Part shown: positions 1 through 12,381 of the stretch, one piece after another
Layout: every line of letters starts with the position of its first letter
How positions within the stretch are numbered: the stretch's first letter is position 1
Origin: Rosa chinensis
Lineage: Eukaryota; Streptophyta; Magnoliopsida; Rosales; Rosaceae
NCBI RefSeq assembly: GCF_002994745.2
Contig: NC_037092.1
Coordinates: forward strand, 13,879,501-13,943,500
Reading direction: 5' to 3'
Length of the DNA stretch: 64,000 bases
The notes under the pieces: generated by a model
Told to the model about the DNA's origin: nothing
The model's input: only the letters and a program-made list of their open reading frames with translations
Databases searched by the model: none
Position numbers and translations under genes: made by a program

Positions 1-177
1 CATACTGAACAATAAGAACACTGCCACTGGGTCAGATTTAGGTTTAGTACCAGAAATGGAGTTGTAGATACTTCGTCAGATTCCGGTGAGTATGCTTCCG
101 AGTGCGGCGCCCAATAAACGGTCCTGCATCATCAAATTTAGTTAATAGCATTTGGTATTTGGGATTTTGAATTGAGT

Positions 178-181
<4 letters not shown>

Positions 182-237
<56 letters not shown>

Positions 238-300
238 TAAGAGTGATCGAACAGATGGTTCATTAGCCCCAAAAAAAACTTGTTAGAGTTTTGCAGTGGT

Positions 301-352
<52 letters not shown>
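182..352. repeat. Two (GA)n microsatellites
   Basis: Nearly pure GA dinucleotide runs lie at about 182-235 and 309-352, separated by about 75 bp of unique sequence. The open frames read through them on the minus strand (Leu-Ser repeats) are artefacts of the repeat. No gene is seen in bases 1-181. Confidence 0.95.
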
Positions 353-354
<2 letters not shown>

Positions 355-527
355 CCCAAAAAGAAAAAGAAAAAACAAAATCTGACTTTGAGGCTATTCT
401 AGGAAGTGCAAAAAATGTTAAGTTGAAATATTATTAAAAAAATAAAAAGGTGTGTGGTTTGCAATTAGGGGCGTGCAAATTTCACCCCCCTTAATTAAAT
501 TATAAGGACAATTATGACAATTATAAG

Positions 528-964
528 TCTATACTATTATTAAGAGAAGATGGTTTGTTAGCCGAAATCCAGAATTTTGACAGAAATGACTATGGAAGAT
601 TAAAAAACTTTGAGAACTAATTAAACCACAAGGACAATTATGACATTAACAAAATATACTTATAATAAAAAGAAAAAAAAAACCCACAATCCAATTTCTC
701 TCCCACCATCTTTTCTCTGCAATAGCCGTTTTCCTTTTTATTTTTTGAAAAAAAAAAAAAAAATTTCACATGCAAAACATGTGTAAAGAAATGCTAGTGT
801 AGTTTATTAAGATAGATACACACAAAAAAAAACATACAACCCATTTTTCTCTCACACTATATTTTTTCTGCAATAATTATTTTTTTTCATTATCTTTTAT
901 TTTTTATTTTCAGAAAAGAAAAAAAAAATTTAACACATGCGGAGTACATGTAGAGGAAAGCTAG
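528..964 (+). mobile_element. Non-autonomous Helitron-like element with duplicated 3' end
   Basis: The element opens with TCTATACTATTATTAAGAG at 528. It reaches a short palindrome (CACATG/CATGTG) followed about 10 nt later by CTAG and a T at 794-798, the classic Helitron 3' arrangement. A second, related 3' half follows directly and ends with its own hairpin and CTAG at 961-964, again followed by T. No Rep/helicase coding is present. The base before the 5' TC is G rather than the expected A, so the left edge is less certain. Related copies lie at 11.6-14.1 kb. Confidence 0.65.
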
Positions 965-1798
965 TATATTATGATTGGAAGAAAGCTATATATTAGTTAG
1001 TTTTGTGTACAAGTTCAATAGTTCTCATGTAAATATCCAGTTAGTGCACATGTAGACTTAATTCTAGATCTACTGACTGCTGACAAAAATTTTCGTTAAG
1101 CTTCTGCCATGCAGCATCAGTATTTTGTGTTTAGGCTAATTGGGCCTTCCGCAGCTCCTTCGGAGATTTTGTTCTGGACTCATATGCTTTTAGTATACGG
1201 ATGTTTGGTTCTGCTTTCTATATACCCATGGGCTTTACTTGCAACTTGAAGTCGATGGTCAAATACTAGAATACAGAGTCAACTCTCAGCAATAATTATG
1301 ACTGGATGCCACGTGTCACACTTCTAGTGGTTCTGTAATCGTTCTGTCAGGAACTTCATTTTCTTTAACAAGATATTGAAGCTCTGTTTAGAAATTATCC
1401 ATATGAATGTATCACAAAGATAGATGATAAAATAACGTACCCGTGATTATTATGTCTTAAAGTGGGGGACAATTTCGAGAAAGACCAGCATAATCTCAGT
1501 CTTGCAAATAATAGAAAGACAACGAGCTAGGAGAATTTAACAAAATCATCGATGTAGAATTTTCTTGAACCGCAACCGTGTTCTCCATAACTTACTGAAG
1601 GCAAGCTCCTGCCGTATGCACGTTCAATCCGCATTCTGATTTTCTTGATCATGGGACTCACCAGTCCTATAATCTTTAAATTTTTCACCAGTCCCATCAC
1701 ATCAGCCTCACATCATCATCAAATGTTTCACCAATCCCATCATCTTCAAATGTTTCACCAGTACCGGTCGCAACGTACTACTGTTTCACCAGTACACT
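965..1798. other. Intergenic DNA without recognisable gene
   Basis: No plausible coding exon was seen. The only structure is an irregular repetition of a CACCAGT/CCCATCATC-type phrase at about 1660-1790. The stretch ends where homology to the 33-kb region begins. Confidence 0.5.
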
Positions 1799-2005
1799 TT
1801 ACATGAAAAATATATTATATTTTTTTCCTCATCCTCTTGTAATCAACTGTGCAAAACTCGAGTTTATGATAACTGTGCAAAACTCGAGTTTATGAGATCA
1901 TAAACTCGAGCTATCACATTACACTATCACATGATAATCTAGAAGAACAGAATAATTGTAGTGAGTCATTTGAAGAAATAAAAAATACCATAAAAAAACT
2001 GAAAT

Positions 2006-2183
2006 TATTGAAGGATGTCGACATAATGTGTGCCTTTACAAATTAGGGTTTAGAGTTGTAATAAAAAAGTGTTCTAGGTATTCAATTGTATTCGGATTCT
2101 ATTACCTATTGTGTACCTTGTAACTCCCTATATAAAGGGCTCCTATTATCAATAATAAACATAATTACAATTCTCCTATAACA
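2006..2183 (+). repeat. 5' LTR of copia element
   Basis: Starts TATTGAAGG (the 3' LTR has TGTTGAAGG, so the terminal TG is mutated here) and ends ATAACA. It contains a TATAAAGG promoter-like box near 2132. It is repeated at 7511-7687 with about 4-5% divergence by eye. Confidence 0.9.
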
Positions 2184-2214
2184 CGTTATCAGCATGATAC
2201 TCTAACCCTAGCAG

Positions 2215-2248
<34 letters not shown>

Positions 2249-2924
2249 AAAAACCCTAAAACAACAAATTTGCCGCAGCTTTCCAAAACCCTAGCCACAG
2301 CCTCTCTGCTCCTCCTGCCGCAAGTCTGCAGCCCCTGCTGCCTTCCTGCTGCTCCTGCCTCAAGCCTGCAGCCCTTGCTGTCCAAAACTGCTGCTTGCTG
2401 CTGCAAAAGCTGCTGCTTCCTGCTGTCCAAACTGCTGCTTGCTGCTGCCCAAACTACTGCCGAACCTGCTGCTGCTGCAGTTTGATGCCGCTGCTTGCTG
2501 CCACTTGTTACTGCTGCTGCCGCAACACGCCTGCTTCAACATGCGCGTGTTCTCAAGCCCAAAATCATCACATAAGTTTTTGTAATTAAAGTTGCTGCTT
2601 TATTGTATTTAAATTCCCTTTATTTTCTGCAGAATATTGGAATATATGTTGCCAAATAGTTTTGAGTGTTTAACAAAGCGGAATTGTGGGGATTCACGCT
2701 TAACGAACTAAAAGTGTTCGTATGAACTAAGAGTGTTCATAATGTTTGGACTAAGAGGGTCCACAAGCATCAAATTGTGACCAAATTAAAACATCATTGT
2801 TTGGTCTAATCCAAAAGAGATTATTGGAAATTGATTTCTTAGTAGCATAGCTCGGAAATCTTATTGTTTAGTTTTCGTGGAAGTTTAACTCTGAAACTAA
2901 TATATCTTCTATTCTTATTTTCAG

Positions 2925-4070
2925 GATGTCGAATGAACCTGTACTCGACTTTCCCATGCTTGACTCAACAGGCTCGGATTACCACAGTTGGGTAACCGAT
3001 GTTGAGAACCATCTCACTTCAAAGTGAATATTACCCATAATCCAATCACCTAACCCGGATCTTGTGTTCGTGCAAACACCTACAAAGCATGCTCAAGCAG
3101 TTATCTTGATGCGACGCCATATGGACAAGGCACTCAGATTGGAGTATATGTTGATCAAGAATGCAAGAGAGCTATGGGTAGCGCTAGAAGAGCGCTTTGG
3201 CAATGTCCAAGATTCCCTACTTCCTGACTTAAAGGTTCAATGGAACAAGCTGCGCTTTTCTGATTTCAAGTCTGTTGCTGAATATAATTCAGAAGCTCTT
3301 CGCATACAGTCCATATTGAGGTTTTGTGGACAACCTGTCACAGAGCAAGAGCTAATTGAGAAAACTCTCTCCACCTTCCCCGTTTCAGCCATTGTGGTAT
3401 CAAAGCAATACCGTACTGAAGTCAATGCTGGACGGATCACGAGGTTTCATCAGCTTATCAATGTTATATATGTAGCTGAGAAACATGATAACATACTCGT
3501 GAGAAATTATAATTCAAGGCCCATTGGAACTAAGAGCGTTCATGAGGCAAATTATAATGCACCCAAAGGAGGGCGCAAGGAGCGGTACCCTAAGAATGAG
3601 GGACATGAAGGACGTATGGGCCCATATAACAGCTCTAACCAGGAAGGAAACTGAAAGTTTGGTGTAGATACACGTGGTGGTAATGCCACACGTGGGACAG
3701 GGGGTCGTGGTATCTCTAGCCGTGGTGGTGGCACCAACCCTCTTAGGGAAAGCCCGCAACGTGCACAACATGCATCTCAATTAAAGGGAGGCAACCACAA
3801 TGATGTGTGTCATCGATGTGGATCAATTGAGCATTGGTTTAAGCAATGCAAGGCAAGCGAGCAACTAGCTGCAAGATACAAGGCATACAGGGACCTGAGG
3901 GAGCAAGAAGTGTACCTTGCAGAAGAAGAAGAAGATAGTGGAGATGTCAATCTCACCATAGAGGACTTCAAAGCTGAAGATAAAGTGCACAAGGATGCAG
4001 CAGACTTTGATTATATTAGTCCTTTTATTTTTCCAAGAACTTTTGTAATGGCAATATGCCTTAGTCAATA
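2925..4070 (+). pseudogene. copia gag pseudogene with CCHC zinc knuckle
   Basis: This is the nucleocapsid/gag region of the copia element. The start ATG is near 2925 and a TGA stop follows after about 34 codons (near 3026). A long open part (3064-3654, 196 aa) has the retrotransposon gag features MRRHMD and LWVALEERFG. A second open part (3805-4070) begins with a zinc knuckle, C-x2-C-x4-H-x4-C (CHRCGSIEHWFKQC), followed by a charged segment. The two parts are separated by a stop and a frame change, so no complete gag is made. The leader between the LTR and gag (2300-2540) is an unusual CTG/TGC-rich stretch that opens several false frames. Confidence 0.8.
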
Positions 4071-5089
4071 AATGACAATTGCATTAACTTTTTCTTATGT
4101 GGCGGACCCAATAAAATGTGATGTCTAGGAAAGTCATTGAGATTTTTAGTACTTAAGAGAGTCTCGCTCCACCAACATCTCTCTCTACTTTCCTGGTCAT
4201 ATTTGATTGGAATTACCAAACGGATAGAGTGACTACAATGTGTCTTAGTTTGATTTTATTTTGGATTAGATTTTGGAAACTTTGATGTAATCATTGGCTA
4301 TTAATAAAGTGTCAATTCTTTTACTTAATGTCTTGGACATACCTTAATTAGAACTTTATTATATAAGAGCCAATGGTTTTCATGTGAAAACACATTATGA
4401 GAATGGACAGAGTTCTTTTGCATCACCTCTAATAACTACGGACATAAACGAGTATTAGAGAAACTTATGTGTCGCTCTAGTGGGTTGTATGCAACCATTA
4501 TTCGAGTTATTGAATCCAACCATGTCATGAGAGACGACTTATGGGATTCTGACACATATAGCCTTTGACATGATGATCCGTGTATTAAAGACTTTACACT
4601 GACATCCATTTTCAGAATGAAGAAAAGTAAGAACCAAGAATTGGTTCGAGGAGCTGTACATGAGCCTCATGGCGCCATGATTGTGCAAAGACCAGCCACA
4701 CATGGCATGCGCCGCCTATCCCCTGCAGCAAATACATGGCATTGACGCCATAACCCCTTATTCAACTCCTCTCCCTACTTATCAAGTCCATTGTGACATT
4801 GTGGCTTAACCAAAACCTTCATTGGTTGATTATAAGGCCGATGTTTCGTTCTGTAAAGCATGTTATTTAGGATTGAGACCATCCTATGCAAAGGAGATTG
4901 AGAAAATAATTCCATTCTCACAAAGAATCTAAGGGAATTCTGTGGATTTGATCAACCAACCTGCGGACCGTATAGATGTTTTATGGTGTTGGTTGATACA
5001 CAAACACGCTGGTCCCGTGTTGTGCCATTATCCACTCATAATGCTGCTTATACTACACTCCTAGCACATAACATATGGCTACGGGCTCA

Positions 5090-5467
5090 CTACCCAGATC
5101 ATCTCATTCAGTCAATTTGACCTGATAATGCTAGAGAGTTTACATCGAAAATTTTCGATGACTATTGCATATCATTGGGTATTGATATCTACACACCCAA
5201 TTGGTCTAGCGGAAAAGCCACCATTAAAAGACTACGATGGTAGCCCGGACTTTGGTAATGCGCACCAATATTTCCGCTTGGGTTATGCAATATCGCATGC
5301 AGCTATGCTCATTCATCTACGACTTATAGTATCCACTCAACTTTTATTTGCGTTACAGGTAGTGACTAGGTTCGAGTCTAAATATCTCATACTTATGCAT
5401 ATTTGAGTACGCGGTTTATGTGCCAATTATGCTACCACAGCGCATCAACATGAGTCATTGCAATGAA

Positions 5468-5504
<37 letters not shown>

Positions 5505-7325
5505 GTTGGCCATAGTCCTCCAACTATAAGTCCGTTACGTAAGACCCTTGACAGGCGATCTCTATTTCGCTGGATTTGCAAATTATCACTTTGATGAGAC
5601 AGTCTTCCTGTCGTTAGAGTGAAATTAGAACGTCAATGTTCAACAAGAATGACAGGAATTGTAGTGGTCTGTCCCCACTATGTCTCATCTTGATCCCCTA
5701 AAAGTGACGAGATCACATATACCTGCTGCAAACATGCCTGCAAGGATTGATGTCCCCACAAGAGGACATGGTGCCACCCAGAGAAGATGTACGGCAACAC
5801 CACCATGGATGGTGGTATGGTGACGCCACAAAGGTGGCATAATGGCGTCATAGGCCATGGGTTCCGCTAGAGAGAGTAGGAGACCCATAGGTTCGATGGA
5901 TTCTCGCCCTAAGAAGAGAGCGAGTTTGGCACAACTTGATCCATTGATCATTGATACTCAAAATCCGTTTCATGAGAATATTTTGGATTGTGGTTATGTC
6001 CAAGAGACATCGTTGGGGGACGCCTCAATGTTAGAACCAATTCCTGAGAATATAGAGATCTCTATGAATTACACTAGTGTACATGAGGACATGGAATTGT
6101 TGAGACGTGACATCAAACCTTACTCCGTTGAAGGAATGCCAACGTAGAGAAAATTGGCCTAAACGGAAAGATGCGATCCAGGTTGAATTGGATTCACTAA
6201 CGAAGAGGAAGGATTTCGGGCCTGAGATGTTAACACCTTCTAACATAAAACCTATTGACATTAATAGGTCTTCGTTAGATAGCGTGATGAGAAAAAGAGA
6301 TGGTAATCTCGCTTTATGGCACAAGGTTTCTCACAACGCCCTGGAATCGACTACAAGAAGACATATTCTCTCGTAATGGATGTCATTGCACTCCACTACC
6401 ATGTCAGTTTGGTAGTTTCCAAATAACTGAACATGCAGCTTACGAATGTGGTCACTACGTATCTCTATGGGGATCTAGATATGGAATATAATGAAGGTTC
6501 TTGTGGACTTCATTTATCCAAGTCAAGTGGCTCTAAACCACAGAGCGTATTTGCAACGAGGTTCAAATGCTCACTAAAATGACTACTTGATTGGGAAGAG
6601 ATATGATAAACTATGCCCACACGTTTCCATGACAAGTTCCGGATTTGCAATTGTCGCGGTTTATGTTGATAAACATAATTGGAACCCTTGAGAGTTAAGG
6701 GAAACCGCTGAACACCTGAAATCCGAGTTTGAAAGGAAGGACCTTGGGAGAACACAGTTTTATCTAGATTCAGAACTTGTACACCGTGTCAATAGATTCT
6801 TAGACATTTTTGATAAAGTCAAAGATGCACCATGGTCGTCCGTAGTCTTGACCCTAAAAGGGATACCATTCGTCCCAGGGATGATGACGAAAACGTGTTA
6901 ATAGCAAAAGTGCTTACTTATGTACAATAGGCGCATTATTGTACTTAGCACAATACAAGGCCGGACAACTCAATTATTATGAACTTGTTGGCTAAATATA
7001 GCCCCGCACCAACGCAACGCCATTAGATTGGTATAAAGACAATCTTTCGATATTTGAGAGGTACGATTGATATGGGCTTGTTCTATCCCTACAGAGAGAA
7101 AAGAAATGACGGAAGTGTGGGATCGGACCCCACAAGGCAAAATGCCACCTTCCATGCTCCTCCTCCCCTCCATCAAAATGACAACAAGCACTTCTAAATA
7201 TTGAAGTGAACCAAATCCGATCAGAGGATAATGTAGCGGACTTAGTTACTAAGTCGTTACCAAAATCCACCTTCGAGAAACATGTGAAGAGTATCGGATT
7301 GAGAAAGTTATCCAAACTCCCATGA
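5090..7325 (+). pseudogene. copia pol pseudogene (integrase, RT, RNase H relics)
   Basis: Fragments in shifting frames. An integrase core piece near 5120-5220 reads roughly DNAREFTSKIFDDYC and then GKATIKRL. RT-like pieces lie around 6100-6500. The RNase H / C-terminal end near 7215-7320 carries the copia hallmark DNVADLVTKSLPK followed by HVKSIGLRKL. Stops and frameshifts occur throughout. Between 4071 and 5090 the protease/integrase region is too decayed to read. The protein is non-functional; the identification rests on these motifs and on their order inside paired LTRs. Confidence 0.75.
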
Positions 7326-7510
7326 TTGTGGCAACCAGGGGGAGGCATGATGTCTACATGTTCGATCTCGAAGAGTGAAGGACGTGTTGTGCTCTTTTTG
7401 TCCTTCGGCCAGGGTTATTTTTGTCTCATAGGGTTTTTGTTACCTAGCAAGGTTTTTAATGAGGCAACAATCAAAGCGTCATCACCAAGTTTGAGCGGCA
7501 CAAGGGGGAG

Positions 7511-7687
7511 TGTTGAAGGATGTCGACATAATGTGTGCATTTACAAACTAGGGTTTAGAGTTGTAATAGGAAAGTGTTCTAGGTATTCAATTGTATTCGG
7601 ATTCTATTACCTATTGTGTACCTTGTAACTCCTATATAAAGGGCTCATATTATCAATAATAAACACAATTACAATTCTCCTATAACA
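7511..7687 (+). repeat. 3' LTR of copia element
   Basis: A TG...CA bounded repeat of the 5' LTR, preceded by the polypurine tract at 7501-7510 and followed by the GAAAC flank. Confidence 0.9.
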
Positions 7688-7848
7688 GAAACAGCCACCC
7701 TCTTATTTCTCTTCAGTTAAGGTTATTGTCCGGTTGACAAGCCTATTAGTCAAGTTGTCCAACCGAAGACCTTTTCATCTAGAGATGACGAGAGCTACAT
7801 CAAGTCACCCTCAACTACAACTTGACCTAATATACTACGATTGCAAAC

Positions 7849-8135
7849 TAGGCCTGGGCACGGTCCCAGCCCGGCACCTAATTTGCAAGGCCTGGGACCG
7901 AGCCTAAATTTTTCAGGTCGGGCTCAAATTTCATTTTTAAGTTTTAGGGACCGGAAAGGCCCTGACCGAAAAAAACCAGGATGGTCCTCAGGTCTTTTCG
8001 GGCCCAAAAGACTTAAAAGAACAAAAACAAAAAAAACAAAACAAAACAAACACATCTGTTCTCAGATCTAGAACATATCTTGCTTCAAACCGATTCCTCC
8101 ACCCTCCAAACTTCCAAAGCCACCTAACCACCACC

Positions 8136-8190
<55 letters not shown>

Positions 8191-8882
8191 TTTTGGGGTT
8201 GAGTAACAGAGAAAAACTAGAGAGAGAGAGAGATTTTGGGGTTGAGTAACGACAGAAGAAGAATTAGGAATTTCTCTACAATTGATCTAATGGGGAAGGA
8301 CCGAAGGAGAGCTAGGGAGAGAAGGGAGAAGAAAAGAAAAAAGACAATGGAGGCGTTTGGGAAAAGAAGAAGAAGATAAGAACTTCAGAAGAGAGAAGAA
8401 AAAAATGAAAAAGAAAGAGGGGCGGGAAAACTGAAAAGAAAGAAGAAGAGAAGAAAGAGAAGAAGAGAGAGTCAGAAAGATGAGGGGTGGGACCCGGAGA
8501 GAATTAGAGTAGAGAAGAAGAATGTGGAGAGATAAGGAGGAAAAGAAAAGTTAAGAGAAGAAATAGAAGAAGAGAGAGTCATAAAGAGGAGGGATGGGAC
8601 CCGGGGAGAATTAGAGTAGAGAAGAAGAACATGGAGAGAGGAGGAAAAGAAAAGTTGATTGGAAAACTAATAAAATATATAAAAAATATTTGTTAATTAT
8701 TAGTCGGGCCCAACGGGCTTTATTGTATTTCAAAACCTCAGACCAAGACCGGACCAGACCGGATTTGAGCCTGTTCGGACCGGACTGGAGAATGTTACCA
8801 AATTTTTTTTGCAAACCCGAACCAAACCGGGCTGTCCGGGCCGGTTTTTCAGACTTACGGGTTTTTTCGCCCATCTCTATTA
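7849..8882. mobile_element. hAT-like non-autonomous element
   Basis: A 1,034-bp insertion absent from the otherwise matching 33.68-kb paralog. The flanks carry an 8-bp target repeat with one mismatch (TTGCAAAC / ATGCAAAC), as for hAT transposons. The left end is TAGGCCTGGGC; the right end read inversely is TAATAGAGATGGGC, so only a short, degenerate terminal repeat remains. The subterminal regions are GGACCGGA/CCGGACC-rich on both sides. The middle is a purine-rich stretch including a (GA)n run at about 8139-8188. No transposase is visible. Confidence 0.75.
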
Positions 8883-9860
8883 ATGCAAACTAAGCCTTAA
8901 AAGCAAAGTCCTCGCTCTGATAGTCCGATGAGTCCGATACCACTGCAGTTTTGTCGTATTTAGTATGTACGTGTACAATCCGACGAGCCTTTTTCTTACG
9001 TAGATTAACTAACTATTGAGGTTTTAAGGTGAACCTTCTAATCCTCCAAGTTGCACCCATTTGAAAATAGAAGATTGAAGCTGGGATATAGGATATAGGA
9101 TACTTTTGATTCTTTCTCTGTATCCTGTCGTGGAATTACCAGTTTCTTCATCTTCTTCAGACAATCGAGAATGCTGCCTTTTGTTTCATTAAAAAAAAAA
9201 AATCTCAGAAAATTTGAATTTTCAGTTCTAAAAAAAGAATACATGAAAAATACATGCTGCTGCACAGCCTCTACCCTTTGCCGAAGTTGGCCGGCCACTC
9301 AATTTCCACTAACATCCTTCTTTAATCTCTATCCAGCCAGTCCAAACTACCTTTCTAAAACTTGCTTAACTAGCTAATTACCATCTAAGAAAATTGTAAC
9401 GCACCTAACCATATATATGTTGATTCCAATCTTTAAGCCTCCTGATTAGAGCTGAGAGAACTTGTTGATGGACACCATTTCAGTTCTATTTAAACTGTCC
9501 TGCGCATTTGCGTTACCACAAACACCCGATCCCACTGCAGTCGACCTCTACGTACCATAGCAACATTTATTCAGAAGCTTTTGCTTTCAAAACAAGGAAA
9601 CAATATTCAAGCGGAAGACTAAAAATGACATTACATATTTAAAAAGTATGTAAACTGTGTAGTACACAGATTTACAATCTAATTTCTACTCACCTAGAGA
9701 CAAAACAACCTAACTAATTTGAAAACCAGGCATTTCGGGAAACACCTTTTATTCCATTAACTATGAAGGAACAGGAAAACTATAGCACGGAGTTGATCAT
9801 CCTATGTTGAATCTGATACACATGGTACGGTACAAACAACAAAAAGCACACATTATTCCA

Positions 9861-9902
9861 TCATTCCATCTGCGTCGATGAAATGGATAATATTCCTGAA
9901 AG
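9861..9902 (-). pseudogene. Remnant of RHD3 terminal exon
   Basis: Matches the start of exon 22 of the intact gene (LSGILSISS) after an acceptor ending ...AACAG. About 250 bp are then deleted and the frame rejoins the last residues (QME) and stop of the family. The deletion is in frame. It lies inside the recent segmental copy, unlike exons 1-10. Confidence 0.8.
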
Positions 9903-10338
9903 CTGTTTAAGATCAAACAAAGGAACGTCAAGTTAGCATCTCGTCAGAAACAAGGTCCGCAAGGAAATTCCATTTTTTATCATGATACGCAACACACGAA
10001 GCCATATTATCACATGATACATGTAGACTGTGTGTGTGTGTATTTTTGTATATCATATCTTGAAGCCCAATTCCAATGTATAAACACAAAAGATTATTAA
10101 ATTTAAAACAAAAAAAGAGAGAAAAGTAAAGGAAAAGAAAAGAACAAAGCTTCAGTCTGTGCCACATATGTACTGGCATTTGTCAGTTGAGAGCTCATGA
10201 CAAGGGCAACCTTTGTTTAAAATAATGGTAGTCATACCAGAAACAAATAAGAATTTGAGAGCTTTATATTATCATGCAGAGAAAAAAGCAGTGCTTATGC
10301 ACAATCACAACAAATGTGAAAAGCGAGTTCCCAGATTG

Positions 10339-11334
10339 ATAGCAGCGTAATTATATATTATTTATATCAAATTCCTTTACATTTTCATTGTTAGTTCTTG
10401 ATATTTTCTAGTTATTTACTTTGTTTATATGTTTTGTAGGTATTTTAGAGCAAAGACGAAGAAAAGAAGAAAAAGAGGGATTGAAAGCCAAAATCAGCAA
10501 ATCTGTCTGTGCAGATCAGTCAACTTCGACAGAGTATTGAGAGCAGCTCAGGAAGATCCAGATAATGTTCTTTATATTGATGGAAGGCCTCGGATGTCTA
10601 GTTTCCAGAGCTTTACACGGTTCATGAATATGATTTTTTTAGAAGAAGTTATGACCGATTTAGTATAAGGAGGTCAGACTGCACGCGAATCTGAGTCCAA
10701 ACAAGGAAAAATTGTCTCCTAGAGCTATAAGGGAAGAGGAATTAAAAGTCCTTCTTTAATTAGAGATCAAATTCCTTAGTTCTTAGAGGAGAAGAAGTCT
10801 TGACGCAATAACTATATAAAAAGGAGTCTAGGGCATCATTATAGACATCTTTGGACGCGCAACATCGGTGCATTGCCGCCATTCTCTCCTCCATCTCTTT
10901 TTATGTTTTATTTTATTTATTTTATGTATTGCTACTAGTTTTTGATAGTTAGGGGCTGCCTAAGCCCTAACCATGTGTAAACTAAGATTTTGGCGTTAAT
11001 TCTATAGTTTCTTGGATATTGAATGTTTGTTAATTCATTGGGTTTATCATTGATAAATTTTGGTTTTGTTTATTATGGTTGCAAACATAGTAAGCATGCT
11101 AGGATTTTATTGCTATGATTTCGTGTTTAGATCGTCATGTCAAGTATGCCATCTAGAGTAGCACATGAGTGACTTGAGCCCCATTCATATGAATTAACAT
11201 CTAGGTAGATTAGGACAACATCAGTACCGAAATTGCCTAGCTTTATTCACAACCTTTTTGTTCTTAATGACTTTTGACTTGAGAGATGTGCGAGAACATC
11301 ACTCTAATGGGAAGATAAAAAAATTACGAAAAAC
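10339..11334. other. Foreign segment replacing RHD3 exons 11-21
   Basis: From TGATAGCAGCG at 10339 to the edge of exon 10, the sequence matches nothing in the intact gene. It is AT-rich with a purine-rich 80-aa open frame (10429-10668) and phrases such as GGGGCTGCCTAAGCCCTAACC. It resembles LTR-retrotransposon flank DNA and could be a solo LTR or LTR fragment. I could not identify a matching target duplication or a second LTR, so the class is unproven. Confidence 0.4.
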
Positions 11335-11566
11335 CTTGTGGGAAGCAATATCCAGGTCCTTGTTCTTTTTTATTTGTGTCCAAATCTCCTGTGCATAATG
11401 AGAAAATTCTGAGGCAGGCAGAACACCCGTTCGGTCACCACCCGCAAGCCCTCCGGGGGAGGTAGAATTGATAAATCGTTGCTTCAATTGAGAAACCTGC
11501 ATTTAAGGAATGTAAGAAAGAATGGAAAACTCATGGTTCATCTTAGCTCGGCGTATATGTTATATA

Positions 11567-11647
11567 TACTAGAAATTGCCTACACCTGATAGGTGTGAGA
11601 GTAGTGGGTAGTCATGCTTAGAGTAGGTTTCAAAACCAGTAATCTTA
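11567..11647 (-). mobile_element. Inverted Helitron 3' end fragment
   Basis: Reads in reverse as the end of the neighbouring Helitrons: a hairpin ACACCTATCAGGTGT, then GGCAATTTCTAG. It lies directly against the 5' end of the next copy in opposite orientation. Confidence 0.6.
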
Positions 11648-11873
11648 TCTATATTATTATTAAAAGAAGAAGCTTTGTTAGCCTTTTTACATTTTCAACC
11701 CTCAAAGATTAAAATATTATGCATAACATTTTATTCATCAGGGACAAAAGTGTCAAAACATAATAAACAAAATAAAAAACTAATTAAAAAATTTTCCTAA
11801 AACTACCCACTCCTAAGCATAACTACCCACTATTCCCACACCCATCGGGTGTAGCCATGTAGGCAATTTCTAG
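11648..11873 (+). mobile_element. Short non-autonomous Helitron
   Basis: 226 bp. It begins A|TCTATATTATTATTAAAAG and ends with hairpin ACACCCATCGGGTGT, then ...TTTCTAG|T. It thus has 5' TC, a 3' hairpin, CTAG, and an A/T insertion site. No coding. Confidence 0.8.
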
Positions 11874-11898
11874 TATATATATACTCTCCCTTTCTTTT

Positions 11899-12125
11899 TC
11901 ATTATTAAGAGAAGAGGCTTTGTTAGCAAAAAACTCTTTTTTTTTTACCTTTTCAACCCTCAAAGATTAAAATATCATAGATAACATTTTATTCATCAGG
12001 GACAAAAGTGTCAAAACATAATAAACAAAATAAAAAAAAACTAATTAAAAAATTTTCCTAAACTACCCACTCCTAAGCATAACTACCCACTACTCCCACA
12101 CCCATCGGGTGTAGGCAATTTCTAG
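11899..12125 (+). mobile_element. Second copy of the short Helitron
   Basis: Nearly the same interior and 3' end (hairpin ACACCCATCGGGTGT, then CTAG at 12122-12125, followed by T) as the copy at 11648. The 5' terminus is degraded (TTCATTATTAAGAG). Only about 25 bp separate the two copies. Confidence 0.7.
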
Positions 12126-12347
12126 TATATATACTCTCTCTCTTTTTCACATAATGTAATTATTTGAACAAAAGAATAGTGTAATTGCTGCTTATCGAGT
12201 TCTGATAACGGGCGGTTACCTCCTCTTGAAACTCCTTTTCCTTATCTTCATAACTGGACAAAGCAACTACTTCTACCTTAATATCAAATAAAGTTATAAA
12301 CAGGCACAATAAGAATTCACTAATTAATGAAAATATTAAAGAACACA

Positions 12348-12377
<30 letters not shown>

Positions 12378-12381
<4 letters not shown>

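Larger units (their letters stand above)
2006..7687 (+). mobile_element. Ty1/copia LTR retrotransposon, degenerate
   Basis: It has direct LTRs of about 178 bp, a TATCAGCA primer-binding-like sequence just inside the 5' LTR, and a purine tract (AAGGGGGAG) just before the 3' LTR. Inside are gag with a zinc knuckle, then integrase, then reverse transcriptase/RNase H relics, the Ty1/copia order. The flanking pentamers are GAAAT and GAAAC, an imperfect 5-bp target duplication. The 33.5-kb paralog lacks the insertion, confirming both ends. Multiple stops and frameshifts make it non-autonomous. About eight differences between the LTRs indicate moderate age. A (TA)n tract lies at about 5467-5500. Confidence 0.9.
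1799..10338. repeat. Segmental duplication copy 1 (interrupted by two transposons)
   Basis: Bases 1799-2005, 7688-7848 and 8883-10338 align almost continuously with 33366-35357. By eye they are about 95% identical, including non-coding DNA. The partner block is the last exon, part of the last intron and the 3' flank of the intact RHD3-like gene. In this copy the block is broken by a copia element (2006-7687) and a hAT-like element (7849-8882), both absent from the partner. About 250 bp of the terminal exon is also missing. Homology stops abruptly at 10338, where unrelated sequence begins. Confidence 0.85.

Noticed and set aside
138..359. Ser/Leu repeat open frame
   Set aside because: A translation of the (GA)n microsatellites; no real protein content.
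8611..8893. Open frames of 67-87 aa in the hAT-like element
   Set aside because: They translate the repeated CCGGACC/GGTCCGG subterminal motif; no transposase features.
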